From Phragmites australis (Eukaryota > Streptophyta > Magnoliopsida > Poales > Poaceae), in contig NC_084923.1 of NCBI RefSeq assembly GCF_958298935.1, positions 34,750,501 to 34,814,500 of the forward strand: DNA of 64,000 nt, in the 5' to 3' direction. Under the pieces are notes generated by a model. That model was not told where the DNA came from, made no database searches, and saw only the letters and a program-made list of their open reading frames with translations. Positions 33,361-46,630 of the stretch are shown here, piece by piece. The first letter of the stretch is position 1. Every line of letters starts with the position of its first letter. A program made the translations under genes and the position numbers.

Positions 33361-36097
33361 TGGATTTGGTTTATCTTAAGAGCTCGTGGGGTTGTGGTGG
33401 GACGGCAATGCAAATTTGCAGTGCATAGGGTGGGCTTGTGAATGGACTGCTATGCCCCTCCCTCTAAAATGTTCCTTCCTCTTGCTGTTTCCGGCCCCTC
33501 TTTCTCTCCCCTATTTAGCACACTAGCATGTAGCTGGATTTATTAATCATCTCCCAGTTTTTTAATTATATCTCTTTTTCTCGTTTAATTTTCGTGATAG
33601 GTTCCTCATTGGTGAAATTTGTAGGAGAAGAGAGTAGGCATACTTTTGGAATTCAGCTTCCTTTTCTCTGCATTGGAAAAAAAATCAGATGAAACCTATG
33701 AGAAAGGATTATCAGTTGTGAAATACGATCTAACATTAATCGTACTAGTCTAAGACCACCTCTAATCATATTTCATTTATTTCGTTTTTTTTCTGATTCC
33801 TCTCTCTATATTTATTATCTTTATTTTCTCTTGTTTTTAATAGTTTTCTTCAAAAAGATTCGTGAAAGGAAATGAAAGAATCATGTCTTCAAAAAATTTA
33901 TGATAAAAATTATGATTTTTTTTAAAAAAATATCTTCATAAAAGAATTCTCGTCAGTAAAAGTAATCTTTAGGAAGCCAGTACGACAGCCATGCCGGGGA
34001 AACAGGACGAAATATCTACACGAGAAATGGCCACAATTCATTAAGCTGTCGCAAAAGCAATCAATTGCATGCAACAAAAACGTCTCCGTATGTGATTTTC
34101 GGTCCAACAGTGCGTTTCGTGTGAACTGTCCCAACCGACTTTTCACTGATCAAAATCATATTTTTCAACGATATATACTGTAAATTTAACTGTTTTCCAG
34201 CCAATCCCTGGGAATTTGTGCTATCACATTTAAAGGCAACCACTTAGTTTGAGCGTCAGAATTGTAAAGTTAGGCCAGTAATTATTCCAATATACACATG
34301 TCAACTGAAAATGATAAGCAATATTTATGTTAGCTCCATATTATGAAATCATTTTGTCTTTATCTAAGGAACAAAGTATGGCTCAGTTTGTAGAAGGCAA
34401 GAAAGTACATATGCTCCCATAGTTTTCATCCATTGTAGGTGAAAATTTCTCCTTATGATCATTTTTAGTTTCTTTTCACCTCCGCCGATTTTAGTGTAAG
34501 TAGTCGTTTCTAACCATCCGATCGATCCACATCTTCATCCAATGGCTCATGATAATTCCGTGTCCTGCATTTCTTCAACAATTAATAATATTAATATCAC
34601 TTACGACTTATATTCACCATTACTTCACCCCGATTAATTAGCATCGCTAATGACGACAAATGTGGTCTTTAATGTCCATCATTTTCTTTTTTTTTCCGGC
34701 CAATTGCTCTCCAACAAAGACATTATATTGCCGTGTATGGCGTCCACATGCTGCCCATCGATGGAGCCATTTTCTCCGTTGGCTCATCTTTTATGCGTCA
34801 GTATATAACACATATTGGCCACAGAAAATAGCTGTAGTTATCCTGGTCAGCTTTAAGGCCTTAAGCAGGCAGACAAAACACTCCCCGTCGCTACCAGCAG
34901 GGGACACAGGTTTTCTCGACAATAGACACTGCTGGCGCATCTGTCCATAGTGCTCGATCTCTGCCTTTTTTTTTCTTTTTCCGTTTTACCCCTGTAGAAA
35001 TTTAAAGTCACCGGAGAACGAATATCTGATCCGTAGATATGATGTGCCAGCTCCGTTCGACCAGTCACAGAAAAAGCAGCAGGTTTTCCATGAGATAATG
35101 CGTACCTATATTCGGAAGTGTTGGGCTGAAAAAACCGCTGTTGGCTAGACAGGATCGGAAAATTTCTTCAAATGTTGCGTCGCGTGCTTATCAAATGTAT
35201 TTTCATTGCAAAAGCATGCGTTCATGGCCGATGAATTATCATTATATATATGTGACCGAGAATATATATGAGATAGTTCTCGATGGTACAGAATGCAAGA
35301 AATAGGATTACAACAATTAAAATCTAGGACCATATCATATTTTTACAGTATATACAGCTGCAGCTGCAAATTATTGACGTGCCGCCGATGTGGCTAATCA
35401 TACTGGTCCTCTCTTATGTCCGATATTTTTCAGTTACCGTAACTAGTTTTGGCTGGTTCATAAAATAGATGTGTGGACGGAAGTATCATAACCTAATGGA
35501 AAATGTGATAGGGAGAGATGCTTAATCGGGGTTATATTGTGATGTGTTGCATGAGTTGGTTAGTTGTACAAAATAGTCGAGTTACAATTTGATTAGGTAG
35601 AGTTACCTCAAAAAATCATCTATTATATTAGTAATTGGCCAATAAAAGAAGTCTCCTCTTTCACTCTTAAGATCTAAAAATTGTCACGTTAATCATATAA
35701 AAAATAAAGTGTTCATATACATGTTTATAAATTACCCATCACTACCATTAAAAAAATTAAACCCAAAATATCTCTATACATGCTTCTCTATTACTAAGAT
35801 ATGCCATTATTAAAAAACAAAATAAAATAAAATAACAAATAATACAATTTGATTAATGCTTAAGTTCATTGAACCCTACATGCATTTAAGAGTTAAAAGT
35901 TACAATTCAAATGATCTTTTGATGTAAAATATAATAGAAAAAAAGAAAAAATAGAAACATAATTCAATACGAGAGGTGTAAAAAGAAATAAAAGTAGATA
36001 AGAACCGATAGAAGAAGATGACTGAAGTCATATCGTGAAAAAAAAAACAAGCACCCGCTAATAGAAAAAAACCAACATAACATATTCTCTCTCCCCA
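33361..36097. other. AT-rich intergenic stretch upstream of the NPY-like gene
   Basis: No ORF with protein-like content, no clear terminal repeats and no known element was recognised. It contains several poly-T/poly-A runs, and the distal promoter of the NPY-like gene would lie in its left part. Confidence 0.5.
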
Positions 36098-39000
36098 CAC
36101 TACTAGAACTCAACAGTTTCTTTAATGCCATAAACTCTAGGGAAGAGCTAAAAAACCATAGGAAACATGTTTCCCTAGTGCTAACTCTAGGGAACACCCT
36201 CTAGGGAGAGATTTGTGAGAAAAGAAAAGTTTTTTTAGAGTCTTTTTCTTAAACCCAAGGGAAAGAATCCTTTCCCTAGAGTTTCAAGCTCTAGGGAACT
36301 TAGTCACTTGGCCCATGGGTTGCTGACATGGCAAGAAAACCAAACGTGAAGCCTGACGTGGAAAGGGTATACCCTTAGGGGCTGCTCACATCCTCATACA
36401 ATATTATGCACTAGGAAAACATATGTGATTTTAATTGGCTTCAGATAAGTGCTCACCCTGTAGTGACATGGTATAAAACCAAAGGAATATTCAAATAATT
36501 ACAAAAGAGTGAAGCACAACTCTGAAATTCATAGCAGGATGCATTGCGGTTAAAATATCATTGTCACCATACAACAATACATGTTAGCCAAAACCCAAAA
36601 AAAGAGCAGCATGTTACTGTATATAAGTTTGTATCAAACCACCCCTTGTAGTAATTTAAGAATGAAACATCTACACATGAGACCAAAATGAGCAGCATTA
36701 ACAAAATGAGCACCCTGTACTACTAGAGATTAACATATGTCACTTCCCAGTCAATCTTAATATTAGAAGGGCCCAAGTTTAGTGTCGAAGTTTCTATCTC
36801 TAGCAATCGCACTTAAGAAGCCTGCAAACATCCCTTCTTCAATTGCATCCAATCTATGATCTTGGTTGTGTAGTCCAACAGCTGAGCTCACAAGATAAGA
36901 CTGCAAAATAATTCCATCATGCATTAGTAGTGTCCATGTATATGCCATCCAAATAATTAAGCTCAGTAAAGAGTTGTCACATAATCATTAGACCAACAAC
37001 TAGTAATAATACATAAAATTATTCTATCGATGGGCACAGCGATCAAAAGGGCATCATCACAGCCTATCCAATTTGTGCTATAATATAGCATAATAGGAAG
37101 TAAACAATCACGAGTCATTCATATTGCAAAAACAAGGTGCACATGTAGGAAAATGTATATGAACACATCAAATCAATATATGAAGCTAACAAAGATTACC
37201 ACATACATGGTTAGGAAACTAATCTTGACAGTTTGAATCCGAAGACAGTGGAGGTGGAGGCACTGGTATTGGCGGGGGAATCTCACTGAAAGGCACTCCT
37301 TGGTTTGCTGCCATAGTCTGCAAGCAAGAATTAGAATGTAACAAGATATATTTTTTAGTACTATAAACACAAATAAACATATTTTTCAAGTTAGAGTACC
37401 GCACCATTAGAAGCTTTTGCATCCCACTACATGTGTTATACACTTCTAAACCCCATGATAGAACATTGTTGGCATAAGCCTATGCTTTTCGAGTCTTATC
37501 TATCTTCTTATCTCAAGTCCTGTTTCGACACGACGACTCTTGGATATTGTTGAGGAAGTAGCACTAGCTTTCACCTCAGCAAGGACCACTTTATCATTAA
37601 TGACCCCATTAAAAAGAGACCATTTACCATGACACTTCCCAGAAGAACAATGATAAAGGGGCCTAGAATCTACAGGGTTGGTCTTCCAATCAAACCCTTC
37701 CTCATTTAGCTCTTCAGCTTTCCTTTTGTAACTTTACTATCTAAGCAAAAACAAAGGTGTACAAAATGCTAAAATAGATGCAAGTTATGTATCAATAGAA
37801 TGATGATGGAAACAAATATTTACCAAACACTCAGTTGCCTCTTCAGTGTTTAGTGTAAGAGGATTATTTGGATCCGGTTCTTGTGTGTGCGAACCCAAGC
37901 CTTAATCTTAGTCACTTGCTGCCCTTCTTTTTGAGACTACATAAAAAGAAGCATGAAATTAGTTCCATACACTCGCTAGTTTTGCTTTGCAAATTGAATT
38001 CTAGTTAAGCACATCACCAGCTTTTGGCTTATTGTTGTAGTGGAGTTTGAACTGCCTCTATGAGGCTTATATCTTGAGTTGACACGTTTGGCTCAATTTT
38101 TCATTGATCTTTCTATCCACTTAGGATTAGACCATTGAGTCGCCAAAGCCTCCCAAGCCTGTGCATTGCAGCACCTAAGCCTTTGACACCACCTAGACCT
38201 TTGATTGATGTACTCATGCTTCATCAAATAGCATCGACTAGCTATCTTGTCATAGACTTTTCTTCCTTCAACGGTTCGACAATGATCCATTATGGCTTGG
38301 ATTCTTATATAGTTCATGGTACTTATCAGTAGCAATTTGCAACAGTTGACAACATGTTTCTTTGTATCCTCTACTCTCTCAATTTCATATCTATACCTTA
38401 GCATCATAAGAAACTTGCATATTAGTTTCGTATGTTGAATTTGAACAAGGTGATTCCTAATTTAAGTTATATGTAACAAGGAGTTTTTATTTTTGCCCAG
38501 AATTCATCTTCAGTTGTGTCGGCAATGGAATGATCACTTGTGTACTTTTGCTCTTCATAGTGCTCCCAGGATGTGGCTGCCAGAGATTTACCTTGATAAG
38601 TAACAAGACCAGGATGATGGTTCCTTAGAAGACATGTAAGTACACTTGATGACTTCCTACACTTGGTTACTATGGGAAGTTCAAGCCAGTGCCTAGAAGA
38701 AAGGGACTGTGCAAATTAAACACATGGTAACATGTAAAAAATAATTGCAAAAGATTGAGAAACTCACGTGTCCCAATCAACTCGAATTAGTGGACGATCC
38801 TGCTCGTTAGGAATAGCAGGTGGAAGTTTTGAAATACCTCGTAGGTAACCCTCAACAGAACCAGTAGCTCCATTCTCATCAGCACTATTCTCACCATTCC
38901 CATCAGCCCTGTCGTCAGTACCATGGTGAGACGGTTGCCGGCCAATTGCCATATGCAAATTTTAAACATATATAAATAACTATGATGCATGATCATGGTA

Positions 39001-40576
39001 TAAGTCACAATGTAGAAAATAAATATGAATATTGATTGCATTGTACTCACAATATATTTATTTACAACACAAATACCAAAATATAAGGTCAAAAGTCATC
39101 AATATCTTCATGGACAAGTAAGGATAAGCAACCCTAAACTTAGAATTACGGCCTTCAAAAGCACGATCCAAACAATTATTTGTGCTCTGTATCCACTTCT
39201 CAAAATGTTGCCCATTATTATTCCACCCACTGTACATCTCGCTACGTTCTTCTTCTAGTGACATGATTAAATTTTCAGTTTAAATCTGAAACATAATGCT
39301 CCAAGTTAATGCATGTATTTGGATTACTACAATTATCATAATATTTCTCTGAACTACTCTCAAGTGTATATATATGGAAAATGATTGTAATAAGACAATT
39401 GCATTTATCATAGCGTCACTAAATTGCAATCAACTATGCAGGATGACCAAAAGGTTTGAACATTTTATTTAAATAGCCACTAACGAGAATGATTTGCTAT
39501 CGAAAAAAATTAGTTCAAGACCCAAATAAATATTGTATGACTAGGCAGAACACATAATTGCACGCCATGCTGACCATAGAAAATTGTGATAAAATCATGA
39601 AGAGAAGGGGCATAGAGATTCTTTTTCACCTTAGCTTGTTATAACGACATAGAATTGCAATCCCTGCCTTCTCTTGCCACCAAGTAATTAAGAGCACAAG
39701 CCCTTTCCCAATTAGAAGCACAGAATAGTAACCTCGTTCAGTTGAGCTAATTTCTACTCCACTCAATCTAAATCAGAAATAAAAAAAACAAAAGCTATAA
39801 GTGATTCATCAAAGGAAAGAAAAAAATTAAAAAAAAAGCTACAAACACACCTTCTCGAGGAAAGAATCTTTGGTTGGCACCGCTCTTTAGCAAGTGAGAG
39901 GAGGCAAACGGCAAGACCACCTGGAAGCAGCTGCCGACAAGGCCCTCTTGGTGGTGACCATTCCTCTTTAGCACAAATTGGTGGGGAGCCGGTTGCCAAA
40001 GGCCACGAGCACAAGGTGGATTTGGTCAGCAGGAGAAGACGGCATGTGGAGTGGTGACACTGGGTGGAGAGAGAGGATGCTAGCGCTGTAGGTGAGGATA
40101 GAGATTTTTCAGAGCGGAGGACTGGAGGGAGCTGCAATTTGGAGCGGAGGCCCGTGGATTTGGGAGCAGCGTCGACACTGGTGGTCAGTGGATTTGGGGG
40201 GTGGCGGCGTAACCGTGATTCTGGAACAAAGGGAAGCAATCGGGGAAAGGAGCTCTCGGTGGTGGGCTTTAGGACTTGGAAAATATTTGGGTTCGCGGGC
40301 CATATGGTTGTGCGCCAAGTTTTAGCACCAAGAGGAAATATTTTTCGCGCGCTCACTCTCCCTTTGGGCTTCGTTGCTGCCACCTGGGTGTCGATGTGGC
40401 TCTATTCTACAGCTCTTTCACCAGTAGCCCCTTACCAACTAAATGAATAATAGGAAAAGTCTCTTTCCCTTGGGTTTGGATCCATGGACCCTAGGGACAT
40501 TTTATTTCCCTTGAGTTATCTCACAAGACCTAGGGAGCCTTTCAAGCCCTAAGGAAACCATTGATTTCTAGTAGTG
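36098..40576. mobile_element. CACTA (En/Spm) transposon, about 4.5 kb
   Basis: It begins CACTACTAGAACTCAA and ends with the inverse of CACTACTAGAAATCAA. The flanking trinucleotides are CCA (36095-36097) and CCG (40577-40579), an aged 3-bp duplication. Both ends carry many direct and inverted copies of a TTCCCTAGAG/CTCTAGGGAA word (36130-36300, 40450-40560), the subterminal repeats of CACTA elements. It holds a minus-strand PF03004-type gene remnant and no TNP2-type transposase, so it would have depended on another element. A GC-rich block at 39880-40420 near the right end is probably the promoter and first exon area. Confidence 0.82.
37219..39264 (-). pseudogene. CACTA-borne gene: transposase-associated domain plus PF03004-like domain, broken
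   Basis: Exon-like pieces on the minus strand, in order: 39264-39110 with MYSGWNNNGQHFEKW...CLDRAFEG, resembling the transposase-associated domain PF13963 but with its Cys pair lost; 38958-38764 ending LPPAIPNEQDRPLIR; 38700-38480 (HWLELPIVTKC; DEFWAKIKT); and 38407-37800 with RIQAIMDHCRTVEG, WCQRLRCCNAQAWEALATQW and NNPLTLNTEEATECL, matching the plant En/Spm PF03004 (Transposase_24) pattern. The last piece, ending at 37219, is MAANQGVPFSEIPPPIPVP plus a short tail. Stops and frame changes occur between and within pieces. In related elements this product is the DNA-binding partner of the transposase. Confidence 0.6.
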
Positions 40577-42144
40577 CCGATGACATAGATGGGCTCATGG
40601 TTCGACTAGCCAATGTTGTTACCTACTCTGCAACAGGGAAAGGGGATGGTTGCAGTGTCGGGTAGGAGGACATTGACGCTAAGTATGTCACAACACTAGT
40701 ACTGTTGAAGCGGGAAACAAACTCTAACTGCGTATCTAATGGCGGATGATCGAGGCAGATGCAATGAAAGACAGAAGCCCAATAGCCCGTACAACCACCG
40801 ACATTGATGGAGATAAAGATTGGTAGAGGAGGATACATGTGCTGTTGCACCAGGTTTAGACCCTGTAGATTGAGGTCGCGGCGTTACCCACAGAGGAAGA
40901 CGTAGCTCACAAATCGTTTATGGTGAAATTGCAACCTCTAACAACAATGACAAGGAACGACAATGAAACCATTAATCTACATAGTAGAACATGAGAGTGA
41001 AACAATACATGAGGATACAGGAGCCTAAAAAAGAGCAATGGTAAAATAAAGCATAAAATTAATGATAAAGCTAGGATAATACTATGGTACATGCACAGTA
41101 GGATTATGTAGAGGCCAAATGTTTCATAAAATGTAAAGAAATTACCAATTAAAAATATTTATATTTTAATAGGTTTTTTTGGGGGAGGGGAAGGGGGAGT
41201 ACACGGTTCAACTCATTTGCCATAGTTAGTGTATTTTCATTAATACTACTGCAACCACATGCTTACATCGTTCTCATGTCCACAAGATGAAAGGACTTTA
41301 CGAACTTAGTTAAAATTTAACTAAATCCGAGAGATTTGGACTGAAACCATCCTCTGTAAGTTTGCTCTACTTAATTAATTGCTGACTCTGCCCTGTGATC
41401 AGGAATATCTTTGGTGTGTGTACACGCCTTCGTACTGGCCTCTTACTTTAATATTTTCAATTATTTACTAGATATTCCATATATATATCCGGAGGGTGCT
41501 TCTTATATAATTATATAAGTACATCCATTCATGCATATGAGTTTTATACAGAGTAATCACCTTAACTTGCAGGAATCTTGCATGTATTTGGATGGGCTCT
41601 CATCGATGCACTTTAAATATGCAACTACTACAGTTTATTTACTCCTAATGATGCTCACTTCTCAGTTCTCTCTCCAAGCTCACAATAAATTAGATTCTAT
41701 ACAAGTTTGAGTGGCTACTGGCTTATTATTTAGCTATTATGCGAACATTGTGATTTATGAAGCAAAGGAACTTATGTTTCCTACCGGTATGCATACAACA
41801 TATGCCACACAGCAAGCCAGGAGGCTGCTGTTCGCCTAGAGCCCTTGTTAATTTTAATTTTTGTCCACCAATATAATTTCGTGCAAATACAGGAAAATTC
41901 TGGTTGAATAGAATTGTTGAGGACTATGAAACGCAATAACTTGAAATAAAACAAATGGGATTTTCCTTTTCTTTTATTTAAGTCGAATTGAGGTGATGGC
42001 CACGTATATTTCAGCGTAACAATGACTAACCCTGGAGAGGGGTAGGCCCCTAATATTTTGGCAAATGCTGAACACTGCAGAGGTTGGCATCGAGTGGCCC
42101 AAGTCAAAAGTGTGATTTGGATCACTCTTGTATCTGTTTGGATT
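40577..42144. other. intergenic stretch, nothing recognised
   Basis: AT-rich DNA without protein-like ORFs or identifiable transposon ends. A G-rich run (GGGGGAGGGGAAGGGGGAG) at about 41180-41198 is the only local oddity. Confidence 0.5.
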
Positions 42145-42509
42145 TGAAAAGGTTTAAGATGCAGAGTAATTGATCAGTTATCACTTTAAAGAAGTGACAA
42201 TTACTTGTGATGATGACATACGGATCGCTCTGAGTCTATATATATAGGATATAATGATAAATGAGTAATTACTACTTCCTCAGAGTGGAAAAAGAGAATG
42301 CCCTTTAAGATGCAGCGCACGAGCAATTCTATTGATATACTTGGTGTTTTATACATGTACAAAGACGTGGTGCTGCTATTCAACTCCCTAACTATCTGCA
42401 CAACGAGCAGAGCCGTTCTACCAGTATCGCTAGAGACAGGCGAGCGAATAGCAAGGCTGTTGGGCTCCTGGAAACACGGTCTTGATGGTGAACAGTGACT
42501 ACTACAACA
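42145..42509 (-). repeat. 3' LTR of the Ale-type Copia element, with internal insertion
   Basis: Read on the minus strand it begins TGTTGTAGTAGTCACTG at 42509 and is colinear with the 5' LTR down to the word CTGCATCTTAAA. There a 139-bp block (42165-42303) intervenes, flanked by a 12-bp direct repeat TTTAAGATGCAG (42153-42164 and 42304-42315). The LTR then ends at 42145. Confidence 0.75.
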
Positions 42510-42519
42510 AAGCTACCCC

Positions 42520-43995
42520 GCAATCCCTGCGTTGATTTTGCCGACACAAAGATTGGATCGAAAAGCTTCAAAAGCACTTGTAGGCAGTCCTTTCATTATG
42601 ATGTCGATGAATTGTTGATCCGTGGGAACGTGCAAGACACGAATCTCACCCAGAAATACTTTCTCGTAGATGAAATGGATGTCGAGCTTGATATGTTTGT
42701 CCTTCGGTGATGAACAGGATTCAACGCCATGTACACAGAGGAGATGTTATCGTAGTAGATAATAATTTTTGCGTTGTCAAGGGAGCATTGAAGTTCACCA
42801 AGCAGCTGATGCAGCTAGATACATTCGGCGATGACGTTCATGATGACTGTATACTTTGCCTCGGCACTGGAATGAGACATCATAGGCTATCGCTTGGATG
42901 ATCAAGAAATCAAAGAGTCACCAAAGAAGAGATAGTAGCCCGATGTAGAATGCCTTGTGTCAAGGCATCCAGCCCGATAGTAGCCGGATGTAGAATGCCT
43001 TGTGTCGGGGCACCCAACCTAATCAGCATCGAAGTAGGCGATAACCTTCAACGACGAGTTGCCGGATATGAAGAGGCCTAGCGAATTGGTGCCCTTGGCA
43101 TAGCGCATAATCCGTTTGATGAGACTCATGTGATCATCGCACAGGTTATGCATATGAAGACAGGCTTATTGAACGGCGTAACGATGTCAGGCTGAGTCAT
43201 GGTGAAATATTGCAATGCCCCTGCCAAGCTTCTGTAGAAGGTTGGATCTTTGAAAGGAGTACGACAGAAGTTGGATAGTTTTGGCTTTGTGTCAATCGAA
43301 GTTGAAATTGTCTTGCAATTTGACATGGCACGCTTCAGGAGTTCCTCAGCATACGATGACTGTGACAGGAAGAGTCCACATGAAGAACGAGAGACCTGGA
43401 TCCCAAGGAAATAATTGAGATCTCCAAGGTCCTTCATCTTGAATTCGGCCTGCGGTAGTTGTATGATGTGGTGCAGAAGTGTGGAGCTGGAGGCTTTCAA
43501 GATCATGTTGTCCACGTATAAAAGAAGATAAGTCATGTCGTTGCCTCGCTTGAAGATGAACAAAGAAGTGTCCGAGCGTGTTGGATGAAAGCCGATGGAG
43601 TAGACAAACCAATTGAAGCGATCATACCAAGTTTGAGGGGCCTGTTTAAGACCATACAGAGATTTGGTTAAGAGGCAGACATCACGAGGTCGAGTGGCGT
43701 CAACGAACCCATGCTACTGATAGTAGACCTGCTCTTGAAGTGTGCCGTGAAGAAAGCCATTAAAAACATCGAGTTGATGAGCAACTCAATTTCATGATGC
43801 AACCAGGGTTAAGACAGTGCAGATCGTTGCCGGCTTAACAAGCGGATACAAAGTCTCATTAAAATCAACACTCGGACTCTGAGAGAACCCGCGGATAACC
43901 CATCGAGCTTTGTATCACTCTAGGCGACCGTCAGGGAGGAATTTGTGCACGAAAACCCACTTCTTTGAAACCACATTGGCATTGTCGCGATCTGC
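42520..43995 (-). pseudogene. Copia reverse transcriptase and RNase H, broken
   Basis: Recognisable minus-strand parts are VVSKKWVFVHKFLPDGRLE, the RVIRGFSQSPSVDFNETL region, [46 protein letters not shown] (catalytic YVDD altered to YVDN) and LGDLNYFLGIQVSRSS. RNase H pieces include KVIAYFDAD and SSAEAKY. Stops and shifts are frequent below 43126. A small duplication of the GATGTAGAATGCCTTGTGTC word lies at 42940-43005. The YVDN change alone should abolish polymerase activity. Confidence 0.85.
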
Positions 43996-44044
43996 TGAAA
44001 AGGAAATGACGCATCATCGAATCGAATGTGCCATGAAATAATTA

Positions 44045-44570
44045 TGCGCCGTGTCATGCCCTAAAAATGGGCCCACGCAATAGCCGCCATATAATTATTG
44101 ATTAAAAGCTCATAACCATGTTAAGGCAAAAATAAAATTAAAACAAATAAAATTAATGATTTACAGAGTACCTAGCGGAAGCTTTATTTATATGAGAAGT
44201 CATAAATTATATAGTTAAGTGTCTGGTTATACAATTTATTTTGATGTAAACAAAATATTAAACATGGTACTATTAGTGTCACTCAAAATTTTCCGCGTAT
44301 AACATCTAATTGTCGATGTCTTAAACATGAGCTTGAGATTCTGTGTTTAACACCCAAGACATGTAAGAGTATAAGGATATTGCATATATATTTAAACTTG
44401 AATTATTCTGATATCAAAGATTTATTATTTATTTAGCTCTGCAAAGATTATCTAATCACTAATATCACGTCGTGTTTTAAACCACAACGGGGCCTGACCT
44501 TTTCCTATTGTCTAACCAGTGATATCGCGTGTTGCACCATACAGGTGAATAAAATAGTCCCGAGTATAAG
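44045..44570. other. unassigned DNA between Copia RT and truncated Gypsy LTR
   Basis: AT-rich, no ORF, no match to the rest of the window. It belongs to the insertion that split the Copia element, but its origin is unknown. Confidence 0.4.
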
Positions 44571-45024
44571 CAAGGTGTATAGATCTATTATAAGGAGTAG
44601 ATAGGATCTAAACTAGACTAATAATTATAAGGAAGTCGTCGAGTATCTCCTGTGGCCCTAGTGCTTGCGTCAAGTTGCAGATCAGTTGTCCTTCTCTAGA
44701 AAAAGAGAGTGTCCCTCGGGGGTCTGGGTCCCCACCTTATATATAGGGGTCTTGTACCACCTCCTATCTTACCGTAGTTGATAAGGAATCCTTAATCTTG
44801 TCCACTAAGAAAAATCAGATAAATCTAACTGGGATACTAGTTTTTCTTGAGTTGGGTAACCAATCGAGACCTTTCTAGTATACACCTACTAAATCTCTGG
44901 GAGTATCAGGTACTGCAGATCCGATTCTGTAATACCTGGAGTTGTTAAGCATGCACACGATATACCTTATTCATATATGATATACTCTTTATGTGTATAT
45001 ACCTCATAGTAAGATATACGATAG
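44571..45024 (-). repeat. truncated 3' LTR of the Tat-type Gypsy element
   Basis: It shares long blocks with the 5' LTR: GTGGGTCTGGGTCC-like, CCACCTTATATATAGGGGTC, GATAAGGAATCCTT and TTGAGTTGGGTAACCAATCG. It begins near 45024 just after a GGGGCTAC word on the minus strand and loses similarity at about 44571, about 160 bp short of the LTR end. Confidence 0.8.
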
Positions 45025-45586
45025 TAGCCCCTAACTCTGCTCGGAGTAAGGGTTTCTGCAATTTTTCACTCGAGTACCGCCAAGTCTAAGCCTGGTCGAG
45101 TAAGGTGGTTCAGGCTTGCAGTTGAGAGAATTGAGTAAGAATGGATCCTATTCTGAGTATTGAGTGGAAACACAATTGGGTCAAGCGCACTGCTGTTAAC
45201 TACACTCGAACCTAAAGAAAGGACTAAAAGCTCGATTAGTTGACACCTGATTCCGAGTAGAGTTAAAAAAACCTTTTGAAATTTGAACCGATAGGTATAG
45301 GCGCAATTAATGCCTTGTAGAAGTTAGATGGGCGTGCAAAGATTCACACGATATCGCCAATCCACCTTTCACGTTGATCGAGGCATAATAGAGACGGGAG
45401 TGGTTGCTGAAGCAGAATCATTTTCTGAATTTTAACCGGAGATAATGCCTACTTATTCCCTCGAGGAGAAACCAACTCCATCGCCTCATCTTTTCTGCTT
45501 CCGCCAGACTCTCTCTCTTGGATTTCTTCTCCAAAGCTTTTCAACATTGTCTACTTTTGCTCGAGTAACTTTTGTGCATCCCCCTT

Positions 45587-46630
45587 ATGGAGGGGAATCC
45601 TGATTGGGCGGCTCTGTCATTGGGAGTGCTGGACCTCATTTCCAACAAACTACTGCACCCGGAAGATTTTGCCTTTTTCCGCTACGTCTACTCCACCTGG
45701 AATGAATTGGTTGAGTTTGCGCCATGGATCCTGAAAGGGTCATTAGTGCACAACGATGGCTTGGTGGAGGTGCATCGTCTAGGAAGTGAAGCAGTCTTCG
45801 ACCTTCATTTTCAAGGTTTAGTTGGTGACAGCTGAGAGATGACCGGGGCCTCGAGCGAGCTCTTTATCATCATGGAACGAGGGCGTCAGATCAATGGTAC
45901 AGTATTGAATCCGGTGACTGGATGGTTTTCTGATCTTCCACCGCTCTCCTATGATGCATTTTGGGTGAACCTGGAGGGATGCGTGATACGAAGGAATGAA
46001 AGGTTGTTCATAATCATTGTTCTGAAAATGCCATGCTTCCATCTCCAAATGACAAAGGGTGTGCATGTATATCTTGTCAATGGGCCGCCGCGGTGGTTCC
46101 AGATCTCCAGTAGTAAATTTTGGTGGCGCATTGCAGATTTTCTAGAGAGAATCACCTCAAGAGATCCATCTGGAGCCATAGCAACATTGGAGTAGTCGAT
46201 GCCTGAGTTTGAGCTCTGGCAACCTGCTATGGGGGGTACCCGGCTCATCCTGGACAAGACCCGCGCCTTTTTCTTGAGATCCTGAGGCAACCAAATTGAC
46301 GACCCTGCTGAGCACAATGCCTCAATGCCAACGTCCATTCATATATTTGAGGATGACATTTGGGAGCCGCTAGATTGGAAAATTGTCCCCTGGATGAAGG
46401 AAAGAACAATCCTACTGGGCTTGACTTCTGAGGTTGCTCCACCATTACCCGGGATTACCCATCCTAGCCAAATTTTGGGCTTTCACCGAACGAGCTCGTC
46501 ATACGACCGAGATAAGTACTTAGTGCTTGAGATTTCTTACCATGACGTAGTTTCTAGGACACTCAAGTTCCTTGAAGGGAATTTTAAGTGGTGTTCTTGT
46601 AGGTGGCGGTCACCCAAGCTTTCCCCTTAG
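45587..46630 (+). pseudogene. antisense F-box-like (DUF295-type) ORF inside the Tat-type element
   Basis: The start is taken as the ATG at 45587 (MEGNPDWAALSLGVLDLI). The first 45 residues follow the plant F-box pattern: PDW..L...VLDLIS.KL..PEDF..FR.V...W. Later parts include LNPVTGWFSDLPPLSYDAFW, typical of F-box/DUF295 proteins that refer to a gene's own beta-propeller-like C-terminus. In-frame stops lie at 45833-45835 and 46193-46195, with frame changes near 46195-46325. The last piece ends SRTLKFLEGNFKW... at 46630. The leader is CT-rich. It lies antisense to the Gypsy pol, starting about 560 bp inside the 3' LTR. If once active it would have served in SCF ubiquitin ligases. Capture of a host gene is the likely origin; a family-wide antisense ORF is the alternative. 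Confidence 0.5.

Noticed and set aside
32394..33428. Several short ORFs upstream of the NPY-like gene
   Set aside because: Mixed-strand, low-complexity translations in a probable leader exon and promoter; none has a domain or a conserved start.
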